Under the pieces are notes generated by a model. It searched no databases and was not told where the DNA came from. It saw only the letters and a list, made by a program, of their open reading frames with translations. From contig NZ_CP098755.1 of the NCBI RefSeq assembly GCF_023746555.1, positions 3,732,501-3,796,500 of the forward strand: DNA of 64,000 nt, given 5' to 3'. This stretch comes from Brevibacillus ruminantium. Lineage in GTDB: Bacteria; Bacillota; Bacilli; Brevibacillales; Brevibacillaceae. This document shows, piece by piece, positions 57,068 through 64,000 of this stretch. The translations under genes and the position numbers were made by a program. Every line of letters starts with the position of its first letter. The stretch's first letter is position 1.

Positions 57068-58252
57068 ATGCGTGACCAATTGTTTTCGCGTTTGCAGGAG
57101 CTGTTTCCGGATATGACGAGCATCCGGCGCGATCTGCATATGTATCCTGAGCTTTCTTTTCAAGAAGTGAATACGGCGAAAAAAGTGGCAGACCGGCTTA
57201 CAGCGCTTGGTCTGGAGGTGCGAACAGGTGTCGGCGGGATGGGTGTCGTCGGCCTGCTCAAAGGCGGAAAGCCGGGGAAAACGGTCGCCCTGCGCGCCGA
57301 CTTTGACGCCCTGCCGATACAGGATGAGAAGGAGGTCGCCTATAAATCACGCGTCCCCGGTGTCATGCACGCATGCGGTCACGACATTCATACCGCTGCT
57401 CTGCTGGGTGTTGCCCAGGTATTGAGCGAGGTGAGAGAGGAACTGCCCGGCAACGTCGTGTTTATCCACCAGTTTGCCGAAGAGCTTCCCCCGGGCGGAG
57501 CCATCGCGATGGTAAAAGACGGCTGTCTGGACGGAGTGGACGTGGTCTTCGGGGCGCATGTCGCTTCGGAATTACCCTGCGAGGTCGTTGGGATCAACAG
57601 CGGATTCGTCTCGGCCGCATCCGACCAGTTTGAGATTCATGTCTCCGGAAAAGGCGGACACGCGGCCTATCCCCATCAAGCCATCGACCCGATTGTGATT
57701 GGCAGTCAGATCGTAATGAATCTGCAGATGATTGCCAGCCGCCGTATCGATCCATTGGAGAAGGTGGTCGTTTCCGTCTGCACATTCCAGGGCGGAGACG
57801 CGTTCAATGTCATCCCGGATTCCATCGTGTTGAAGGGAACGATCCGTACCTACAGCGAGTCTGTTCGGGAAGCAGCCAGGGTATCGATCCAGCAGATCGT
57901 GGAAGCTACCTGCCAGGCTTCAGGGGCACGCTGCGAGGTCATTTACAATCACGGCTACCCGGCCACGTACAACCATCCTGAAGAGTCGGAGGCCCTGTTT
58001 GCTGTCGCCAGACAAATCTGGGGAGAAGAAGAAGTGATCCGCCTCCCGCCAGCGATGGGCGGTGAAGACTTCGCCTATTTCGTCCGAGAACGTCCCGGCA
58101 CCTTTTTCATGGTTGGCGGCCAAAATCCCGAAATTCAGGCCACATATCCGCATCATCACCCCAAATTTGATGTCGACGAGCGATCCATGGTAAGGATCGG
58201 TCAGGTGTTTCTCGCTGCACTTCTGGATTATCAGGAAAAACACAAGCGATAA
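57068..58252 (+). CDS. M20 family N-acyl-amino-acid amidohydrolase
   Basis: 394 residues from ATG at 57068, seven bases after AGGAGTG; a TTG two codons earlier is less likely. RRDLHMYPELSFQEVNTAKKVAD, MHACGHDIHTAALLG (metal-binding Cys and His), HQFAEELPPGG (catalytic Glu), GKGGHAAYPHQAIDPIVI and AMGGEDFAYFVRERPGTFFMVGG are the complete set for the aminoacylase/IAA-amino-acid hydrolase group. It should split N-acyl amino acids, peptides or amidated growth regulators. It is divergent from rocB and fits the amino-acid catabolic theme. No signal peptide is present. Confidence 0.92.
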   Translation: MRDQLFSRLQELFPDMTSIRRDLHMYPELSFQEVNTAKKVADRLTALGLEVRTGVGGMGVVGLLKGGKPGKTVALRADFDALPIQDEKEVAYKSRVPGVMHACGHDIHTAALLGVAQVLSEVREELPGNVVFIHQFAEELPPGGAIAMVKDGCLDGVDVVFGAHVASELPCEVVGINSGFVSAASDQFEIHVSGKGGHAAYPHQAIDPIVIGSQIVMNLQMIASRRIDPLEKVVVSVCTFQGGDAFNVIPDSIVLKGTIRTYSESVREAARVSIQQIVEATCQASGARCEVIYNHGYPATYNHPEESEALFAVARQIWGEEEVIRLPPAMGGEDFAYFVRERPGTFFMVGGQNPEIQATYPHHHPKFDVDERSMVRIGQVFLAALLDYQEKHKR

Positions 58253-58280
58253 ACGACCTGCTCAGATGAACGGGCTGCTC

Positions 58281-58309
58281 AGGGACCGCGCCTTATGCCG
58301 GTCCCTTCT
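58281..58309. terminator. Terminator between the amidohydrolase and the monooxygenase
   Basis: AGGGACCG (58281-58288) pairs with CGGTCCCT (58299-58306), followed on the plus strand by TCTTT. Convergent genes on both sides could share it. Confidence 0.75.
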
Positions 58310-58314
58310 TTGCT

Positions 58315-59515
58315 TTATACTTCATGACCAACGATCCAGTCCAGTCTTCTGCTTTGTACGGTTGGCGGAATCAGCCTGAGCATCAGGTTTCGGGAAGCTG
58401 TCGCGAATGGATTTTCCAGTTGAACCATTCTGCCCATCAGCCGTGATCCGCGAGTAATGGCCGCGGTACGGCTCATCCGCTCTGTCTCATACTTCCTGAG
58501 TGCCGTCTCCAACCCGTCTTCCTCCCCATCTTCACATACGGTTTCTTGTTGGAGGCAACGGGCCAAAACCAGAGCATCCTCCATTCCTTGTCCCGCCCCT
58601 TGCCCCAGATTGGGAAGCATCGGATGCGCCGCATCACCGGCCAGTGTCACCCTGCCGACACTCCAGCGTCGCAGCGGCTTTCGGTCGTAAATGTCATTCC
58701 ACAGCATGTTTACAGAATCCGTTTGGGCGATGCACTCACGAACCGGCGCGTACCAGTCGAAAAAACGACTCAGCACCGACTCTTTATCGCCCGCCATCAG
58801 CTTTTCCGCTCCTGCCGCGGCATTGATGGCAGCAAACCAGTGTACCCGCCCCTTGCCAATGTGAGAGAGGCCAAAGCGAACTCCTTTTCCCCAGGCCTCA
58901 AAACCGCCGCCCGTCTCCACCGGATAGCGCTCATGGTCATAGGTGGTAATGCCCCTGACAGCCGTGTAGCCGGAGTACCGCAGCGGTTCCTCTCCGAAAA
59001 GCTGGCGTCGTACTTGCGAGTGAATCCCGTCCGCTCCGATCAGGATATCGCCGTGCGCCTCGGCACCATTCTCGAAGCAGACCCGCACCCCATGCTCTCC
59101 CTGAGTAAAGCCAAGCAACCGATGACCCACGCAAATGGTCTCTTGATTGACCGCCTCCACAAGGGCCTCCTGCAGATCGGCACGGTGGATCATGTAGCTA
59201 TCGGCGCCGTACCGTTTTGCCTGCTCTTCTACTGGCAGACTCACCAGCAGACGACCGTTCCACTCGCGTATCTCCGCCCGCTTGACGGGCGCTCGTGAAG
59301 CTGCGAACCCGCTCTGCCGCTCCCAGCTTCACGAGCGCCTTCATCGCATTGGCCGCCAAAACAATGCCCGCCCCAATCCCCTTCAATTCACGGGCGCGCT
59401 CATACACTTCCACCTTCCAGCCTATCTTCTGCAGGGCAATGGCTGTACACAAACCGCTGATTCCCGCGCCGATGACGATAGCTTTTCCTTGTTCGCCAAA
59501 ACGGTTCTGCTGCAT
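58315..59515 (-). pseudogene. FAD-dependent monooxygenase, frameshifted
   Basis: The gene should give about 399 residues but is split in two frames. The first part (59515 to about 59290) starts MQQNRFGEQGKAIVIGAGIS with the FAD motif GAGISGLCTAIALQ and KGIGAGIVLAANAMKAL. After AERVRSF the frame runs off into unrelated Arg/Ser-rich sequence. The expected continuation (VKRAEIREWNGRLLVSLPVEEQ) lies in another frame, which runs to 58315 and has YMIHRADLQEAL, ILIGADGIHSQVRR and LAGDAAHPMLPNLGQGAGQGME. The shift is a single base or two-base change near 59265-59300. Related enzymes hydroxylate aromatic compounds such as salicylate. A recent mutation or a sequencing error is possible, since the rest is intact. 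Confidence 0.85.
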
Positions 59516-59592
59516 TCTGGCTCCTCCGCTTCCCGTTGCATTCGTGTTTCTTTGCCCTTAGTCTACGGGCTTTCTGCATCGGCGTCCAGCTT

Positions 59593-59637
59593 CTTCGCCC
59601 GTCGGAAAACTCTTCACCTGTCGAAAAAACTTCGCCC
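59593..59637. repeat. Tandem 18-19-bp repeats before the monooxygenase
   Basis: CTTCGCCC occurs at 59593-59600 and 59630-59637, with CTTCACCT at 59612-59619. The spacing is 19 and 18 bases, and the intervening GTCGGAAAACT and GTCGAAAAAA match as well. It lies about 80-120 bases before the monooxygenase start and may be a regulator binding region. Confidence 0.55.
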
Positions 59638-59659
59638 TTTTTTCGCAGGATGGCAAAAA

Positions 59660-59691
59660 GCCTCCTTTTGCCCGTAGGACGAAAAGGAGGC
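59660..59691 (-). terminator. Terminator of the liv operon
   Basis: GCCTCCTTTT (59660-59669) pairs with AAAAGGAGGC (59682-59691); on the minus strand the second arm is followed by TTTTTGCC. It closes livM. Confidence 0.9.
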
Positions 59692-59710
59692 CTGGATTTG
59701 TGGAAACCAC

Positions 59711-60694
59711 TTATTCAGGCTGACCCGCAAGCTTTGTCGCTTGTTTCTTTTTCTGGCGCCACTGGCGGATGGTCCCCATAATCCCCTGCGGGAAAAACAT
59801 CACCGCAAGAATATAAACACCTCCAAAAAAGATCATCCAACGCTCAAAAATCCAGTGAACGCCAGCCAGATCCGTTAACAATGTGTGCGCCAGCAATATC
59901 AAGGCGGCACCGATAAACCCGCCGTACAACGTGCCTACTCCACCGATAATCGTCATCAGCAAGGCATCGAGCGTCACATTGGTGGAAAATACTGCCGTAT
60001 TGACGAACCGCAACGTGAGCGCATACATGACGCCGCTCATCCCTGCCATCACTCCAGCGACAATACTAGCGATGATCTTGTAGCGGAGCACGTCATAGCC
60101 AAGCGACTCGGTGCGCTGCTCATTTTCGCGAATGGCCTGCAGTACCTTGCCGACCGGAGACTCGGTAAATCGTCTCAGCAGCCAAAAGGAGACGAGCAAA
60201 AAAACGAGAGCAAGCCAATAGAGCGCTGTCCGGTCCCTAAGTACATCTGGGATGGGAAAGGTAAAGCCATCATTCCCTTTTGTAAGGCTTCGCCATTTTT
60301 CCGCGAGGACGAAAAACAGCCCGGCAAACGCCAGCGTCAGCATCGCATAATAATGGCTTTTTAACCGCAGGGACAGCGCACCGATCACATAGCTGACCAA
60401 GCCCGTCAAAATAACCGAGGTGACCAGTGCCAACCACAGCGAGAGAAGAGACGCCTCCCACTTACTCATCCAGATCCCGGTCGTATAAGCACCGATCCCA
60501 AAAAACATCGCGTGTCCAAAAGAGATAATTCCGGTATAACCAAGCAGGATGTCATAGCTCATGGCGAACACAGCGTAAAGAAAAATTTGCGTCAACAGGA
60601 TCAACATGCTCTTCGATTCAATCCCCAGCGGGAGCAGTGCAAGCAGAGCCGCCAACCCGAAAAGAACCCTTGTAGATGTTTTCCCCCGGTTCAT
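59711..60694 (-). CDS. livM: Branched-chain amino acid ABC transporter permease LivM
   Basis: 327 residues from ATG at 60694, which shares a base with the livH stop (TGATG) and has GGGAGGGAAGGGAG upstream. About nine transmembrane segments are seen. AVFAMSYDILLGYTGIISFGHAMFFGIGAY is split over the LivM signature (LGYTGIISFGHAMFFGIGAY). The cytoplasmic loop is FTESPVGKVLQAIRENEQRTESLGYD, the coupling region to LivF/LivG, and GGVGTLYGGFIGAALILL is the last conserved block. It is the last gene of the cluster, ending at a terminator. Confidence 0.93.
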   Translation of the reverse strand: MNRGKTSTRVLFGLAALLALLPLGIESKSMLILLTQIFLYAVFAMSYDILLGYTGIISFGHAMFFGIGAYTTGIWMSKWEASLLSLWLALVTSVILTGLVSYVIGALSLRLKSHYYAMLTLAFAGLFFVLAEKWRSLTKGNDGFTFPIPDVLRDRTALYWLALVFLLVSFWLLRRFTESPVGKVLQAIRENEQRTESLGYDVLRYKIIASIVAGVMAGMSGVMYALTLRFVNTAVFSTNVTLDALLMTIIGGVGTLYGGFIGAALILLAHTLLTDLAGVHWIFERWMIFFGGVYILAVMFFPQGIMGTIRQWRQKKKQATKLAGQPE

Positions 60695-61557
60695 CAAGCT
60701 CCCTTCCCTCCCGCAAGCCCCGTCGGCCGGAACATCAAGATCACCAGCATCAGGAGCATATTTACCGCCAGAGCCGCACTCGGCACATAGTACGCCATGA
60801 ACGCTCCCAGAAGGCCGACCAGCACTGCTGCCAGCGCCGATCCGCCCAAACTTCCCATTCCCCCAATGACGACCACAATAAATGCAAGAATGCCATAATC
60901 CATCCCGATTTCGGCGTGAATCACACCGGAGTACGGAGCAAACAGCATGCCGCCTAATGCTGCCATCCCGGACCCGAGTAAAAAGACGAACAGAAACACA
61001 CGTTTGATATTGATGCCCAGCGCTTCGACCATTTCCCTGTTCATGACGCCCGCTCGCACGATCAGGCCCAGTCTGGTGTGTTTCAACACGTAATGAAGTC
61101 CCATAAAGACAAGCACACCGGCAGCGATCACGAACAGACGGTATTTGATCAAAATGACGCCGCCAACCATCCAGCTGTCGCGGAGCAGTGCAGGTGGCTC
61201 CACGCTGATTTGATTAGGGCCGAATAAGACCTTGATGCACTCGTTCAACACAAGCAGCACCCCGAGCGTAATTAAAATTTGTGATACGTGATTTCCATAG
61301 ACCGGCTTGATGATCCACCGCTCCAGGGCAAGACCAAGCAATACCCCTACCACGACAGCACCAGCGATGCCAAGGACAAAGCTGCCCGTCTCCATATAGA
61401 ACCAGCCCCCTGCATAAGCCCCCCAGGCAAAAATGGCACCGTGAGCGAAATTCAGCACATCCATTAAGCCAAAAATGAGGCTTAGTCCCGCAGCTAACAA
61501 AAAGATCAGGCAGCCTGTGGCTAGTCCATTGATCGTCAGGTTCAACAGTACGTCCAA
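60694..61557 (-). CDS. livH: Branched-chain amino acid ABC transporter permease LivH
   Basis: 287 residues from TTG at 61557 after GGGGAGGGG. About eight transmembrane segments. NGLATGCLIFLLAAGLSLIFGLMDVLNFAHGA contains the LivH signature GLSLIFGLMDVLNFAHGA, and the coupling loop has RLGLIVRAGVMNREMVEALGINI. VVIGGMGSLGGSALAAVLVG is the final conserved block. With LivM it forms the channel. Substrates in this family include leucine, isoleucine, valine, but also amides and urea, so the specificity is uncertain. Confidence 0.93.
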   Translation of the reverse strand: MDVLLNLTINGLATGCLIFLLAAGLSLIFGLMDVLNFAHGAIFAWGAYAGGWFYMETGSFVLGIAGAVVVGVLLGLALERWIIKPVYGNHVSQILITLGVLLVLNECIKVLFGPNQISVEPPALLRDSWMVGGVILIKYRLFVIAAGVLVFMGLHYVLKHTRLGLIVRAGVMNREMVEALGINIKRVFLFVFLLGSGMAALGGMLFAPYSGVIHAEIGMDYGILAFIVVVIGGMGSLGGSALAAVLVGLLGAFMAYYVPSAALAVNMLLMLVILMFRPTGLAGGKGA

Positions 61558-61578
61558 CCGTCACCCCTCCCCGTTCTC

Positions 61579-62286
61579 TCAGGCGATCCCCAAATACTTC
61601 CGTTTTATTTGTTCATTGTGTTTTAAATCATTCATTATGCCTGAATGAACAGTCCGACCGTCATCGATGATGTAATATCGGTCACCGATGGCACTTGCCA
61701 TCATGAAATTTTGTTCCACAAGTACGACTGTCACCGAGTCCTTCATTTCGCGCAAAGAATGTATGACTTTTTCCACCATGATTGGAGCCAATCCCTTGCT
61801 TGGCTCATCGATCAAAAGCAGCTGATTGTCATTGAGATACGCCTTGGCAATAGCCAGCATCTGCTTTTGGCCTCCGCTCAGCACGCCCGACTGTTTTTTC
61901 CAATACGTTTTCAAATCAGGAAATAACTGAAGCATCCACTCCAGACGCTGCCGAGTCGCCTCGTCCTTTTTCTGCATGGCCAATTGCAAGGTTTCCCCAA
62001 CCGTCAACCCCGAAAACAGGCCCTGGTCCTCCGGTACGTAGCCGATTCCGCGGCGGGCGATTTCGTGTACGGGCAACCGCTGAATTTCGTCCCCGTTGAA
62101 CACGACTTTTCCCTTCGCTGGCGGCGTCAATCCCATCAAGGAACGGAGCGTGGTGGTTTTTCCTGCGCCGTTGCGGCCAAGCAGTACCGTAACCTCTCCC
62201 TTCCTGATCTCAAACGAGATGCCCTGGAGAATGTGGTATTGCCCGATGTACGTCTCGATTTGCTGTACACTAAGAAGCGTCGTCAT
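61579..62286 (-). CDS. livF: Branched-chain amino acid ABC transporter ATP-binding protein LivF
   Basis: 235 residues from ATG at 62286 after GGGAGGTATGT; it overlaps livG by 17 bases. Walker A LGRNGAGKTTTLRSLMG, the family's GIGYVPEDQGLFSGLTV, signature LSGGQKQMLAIAKA, Walker B LLLIDEPSKGLAP and VVLVEQNFMMA. It energises the transporter together with LivG. The unusual RLTP-less C-terminus is short as in all LivF proteins. Confidence 0.93.
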   Translation of the reverse strand: MTTLLSVQQIETYIGQYHILQGISFEIRKGEVTVLLGRNGAGKTTTLRSLMGLTPPAKGKVVFNGDEIQRLPVHEIARRGIGYVPEDQGLFSGLTVGETLQLAMQKKDEATRQRLEWMLQLFPDLKTYWKKQSGVLSGGQKQMLAIAKAYLNDNQLLLIDEPSKGLAPIMVEKVIHSLREMKDSVTVVLVEQNFMMASAIGDRYYIIDDGRTVHSGIMNDLKHNEQIKRKYLGIA

Positions 62287-63034
62287 ACATACCTCCCAGA
62301 TAGGCGGATTGGACTCGTTCATCCTGCATGATCGTCTCAGGGGTATCCTCTGCCAGAAGCTTTCCGTGAAACAGCACCATCAGTCGGTCAGACAAGTCCA
62401 GCACCATGTCCATCTTGTGCTCGATCAGCAGGATCGTCCGATTTCCTTCCGCCTTGATCTTCCGTATCACCTCAAGAATCGCCGGGACTTCCTCTAGCGA
62501 CATGCCCGCCGTTGGCTCATCCAAAAGGAGGAGCTCCGTTTCCAAGGCAAGCAGCATGGCAATTTCCAGCTTGCGCTTCTCCCCGTGAGCCAAGTGCTTT
62601 GCAAGCGAAGCGTTTTTCCCTTTCAACAGCACGGTTTCCAGCAATGCATGGGCTTTTTCCTCAAAGGCTGCATATTTGGCGGGGCTTGCGAACAGTTTGT
62701 AGTAGATTCCTGCCTGCGCTTGCACGGCGAGGCGAACATTTTCCAGTACGGTAAGCGAGGGAAACACGTTGGTGATCTGAAAGGAGCGTCCTATGCCCAT
62801 GCGCGTTCTCCTGGCGGGGGAAAGGCTTGTGATGTCCTTTCCCCCGAGAAGCACTTGACCTCCCGTCGGACGCAGCTGACCGCTCAACAGATTGAAAAAA
62901 GTGGTCTTGCCGGCACCGTTCGGGCCGATGATCGATGTAAAGGTACGGGGCATCACTTTGACGCTGACGCCGCCTACAGCTGTGTGCCCGCCAAATGCAA
63001 CCGTCAGATCGCGGGTCTCCAGGATCGGTTCCAT
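62270..63034 (-). CDS. livG: Branched-chain amino acid ABC transporter ATP-binding protein LivG
   Basis: 254 residues from ATG at 63034 after AGGACGAG; an ATG eight codons earlier (63058) lacks a ribosome site. Walker A IGPNGAGKTTFFNLLSG, GIGRSFQITNVFPSLTVLENVRLA with the family's Q-loop, signature LAHGEKRKLEIAMLLA, Walker B LLLLDEPTAGMSLEE and ILLIEHKMDMVLDLSDRLMVL with the switch His. The signature motif starts AHGEKR, as usual in LivG, instead of SGGQ. Confidence 0.93.
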   Translation of the reverse strand: MEPILETRDLTVAFGGHTAVGGVSVKVMPRTFTSIIGPNGAGKTTFFNLLSGQLRPTGGQVLLGGKDITSLSPARRTRMGIGRSFQITNVFPSLTVLENVRLAVQAQAGIYYKLFASPAKYAAFEEKAHALLETVLLKGKNASLAKHLAHGEKRKLEIAMLLALETELLLLDEPTAGMSLEEVPAILEVIRKIKAEGNRTILLIEHKMDMVLDLSDRLMVLFHGKLLAEDTPETIMQDERVQSAYLGGMYDDAS

Positions 63035-63073
63035 CTTGTTTTCTCGTCCTTTCTGCATGAAATTACCGCGGCT

Positions 63074-64000
63074 TTATTTCTTGTTGCGGATCGGCGGGGC
63101 AGTCTCGTCCGGGTCGAGCTCTGTCATCAGGACCGGCACCGGATAATCGAAGCCCTCTTTGTCTTTCAGCGTAATGACATACATCGACTGGAGGGCCTGA
63201 TGATCTTCCGGACGGAACGTCATCGGACCTTTGGGCGATTCAAACGTCATGCCCTCCATCGCCTTGATCAGATTTTCTGCGTCCGTGTCTCCGCCTGTCT
63301 TTTTCAGCGCTTCGACAATAGAGATGGCAGCCGACATCCCGCCCGGCACGAACAGATCGGGGGCTTCTCCGTTGAACCGCTTCTTGTGCTGCTCTACCAG
63401 CCAGTCATTTACCTTGTTTTTCGGCAAATCGTAGTAATAGAGCGTGAAGCCCTCCATCCCAACCAGCGACTTCATCGTTTTCAAGGCAGCAAAATTGGCC
63501 GTACCCGTCGACAGCTTGATGCCCTGCTCTTGCAGCTTCATGTCGGCGATCTGGTTCCACGGGGTATTTGCCCCTGCCCAGACGACGTAAAGGTAATCCG
63601 GCTTCGCTTGGATGATTTTTTGCAAATTGGCTGTGACATCTGTAGCTTTCGGATCGGTGTACTCCTCCAGGATAATATCGGCTCCCAGCTTGACGGCCGT
63701 TTCCTTAAATGCCTCCACTCCATCCCGTCCGAACGCGTAGTCCTGAGCGAGGGTGGCGATCCGCGTCCCGTTTTTGGCAATCGCGAGTGCAGCTGCGATC
63801 GCATCCTGCGAGGAATTGCGCTGCGTGCGGAAAATATACTTGTTCCAGTTGGCTCCGGTGATGCTGTCTGCGGCGGCAGGCTCGACAATCATAACTTTTT
63901 TGTATTCTTCAGCGAGAGGCACGACCGCCAGCGTGTCTGCCGAGCTGGAAGAACCGACGAGAAAATCTACTTTTTCGTCTTCGATCAGCTTCGTTGCCTT
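63074..64000 (-). CDS. livJ: Branched-chain amino acid ABC transporter substrate-binding protein LivJ (5' end off window)
   Basis: 309 residues of the C-terminal part; the frame is open to the last base, so the signal peptide and the N-terminus are missing. The visible part starts KATKLIEDEKVDFLVGSSSS, then IVEPAAADSITGANWNKYIFRT and GTRIATLAQDYAFGRDGVEAFKETAVKLGA in the family's two-lobed Peripla_BP_6 fold. VWAGANTPWNQIADMKLQEQ and the C-terminal DHQALQSMYVITLKDKEG with VPVLM follow. It would be the extracellular binding protein of the liv system. A methionine at 63922 is internal and is not the start. Confidence 0.88.
   Translation of the reverse strand, partial: KATKLIEDEKVDFLVGSSSSADTLAVVPLAEEYKKVMIVEPAAADSITGANWNKYIFRTQRNSSQDAIAAALAIAKNGTRIATLAQDYAFGRDGVEAFKETAVKLGADIILEEYTDPKATDVTANLQKIIQAKPDYLYVVWAGANTPWNQIADMKLQEQGIKLSTGTANFAALKTMKSLVGMEGFTLYYYDLPKNKVNDWLVEQHKKRFNGEAPDLFVPGGMSAAISIVEALKKTGGDTDAENLIKAMEGMTFESPKGPMTFRPEDHQALQSMYVITLKDKEGFDYPVPVLMTELDPDETAPPIRNKK

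Overview
The window reads as chromosomal core DNA of a spore-forming Firmicute of the Paenibacillaceae/Brevibacillus type. The evidence is the hemA-hemX-hemC-hemD-hemB-hemL order, racE next to a GerM lipoprotein, rph-ysnA-ysnB, paired lon and lonB genes, adaA-adaB, strong AGGAGG ribosome sites and frequent TTG/GTG starts. The Lon start region resembles Brevibacillus Lon from memory; no search was run. There are no rRNA or tRNA genes, CRISPR arrays, intact insertion sequences or phage genes.

Layout. 1-1714: leftward PadR regulator, HAAS/DUF1700 membrane protein and DUF4097 protein (cut by the left edge). 1876-8329: a secreted 5'-nucleotidase with an S-layer-homology-like N-terminus, an alpha/beta hydrolase, a secreted TIM-barrel-like protein, and a divergent MocR regulator/EamA exporter pair. 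8487-14738: the leftward heme operon from glutamyl-tRNA to uroporphyrinogen III. 14897-19106: a chemotaxis receptor, a second EamA exporter and a GH84 glycosidase. 19143-27705: a protein quality-control block, leftward tig-clpP-clpX-lonB-lon-ysxC, with clpP beside clpX. 27839-31921: ysnB, rdgB, rph, a GerM lipoprotein and racE. 32122-33670: an extended Fe/Mn superoxide dismutase and a small membrane protein.

33661-44054 is a peptide and amino-acid utilisation block: an oligopeptide ABC transporter (oppBCDF, with the binding protein upstream), the dipeptidase pepV, a sigma-54 activator and an asparaginase. 44355-47957 is a fixABCX electron-transfer operon, not linked to nitrogen fixation genes, with a 47-codon reading frame after fixX. 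To its right, a sigma-54-type promoter, a consensus sigma-A promoter and a tandem glycine riboswitch precede an alanine/glycine symporter (48559-49911). 50105-53542 holds adaB-adaA, a TrmB regulator and an MFS exporter. 53718-58252 holds an orphan sensor kinase, a RocB-like peptidase and an M20 amidohydrolase. 58315-59515 is a frameshifted FAD monooxygenase. 59711-64000 is a branched-chain amino-acid ABC transporter (livJ-G-F-H-M), cut by the right edge.

Most of the content is housekeeping. The parts most worth a second look are the fixABCX/glycine-transporter intergenic region, a roughly 100-bp repeat found twice 7 kb apart, a sigma-54 activator with a winged-helix-like tail instead of a Fis domain, operator-like direct repeats before the MocR/EamA pair and before the broken monooxygenase, and the structured DNA at 53565-53716. 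I found no clear undescribed multi-gene system.
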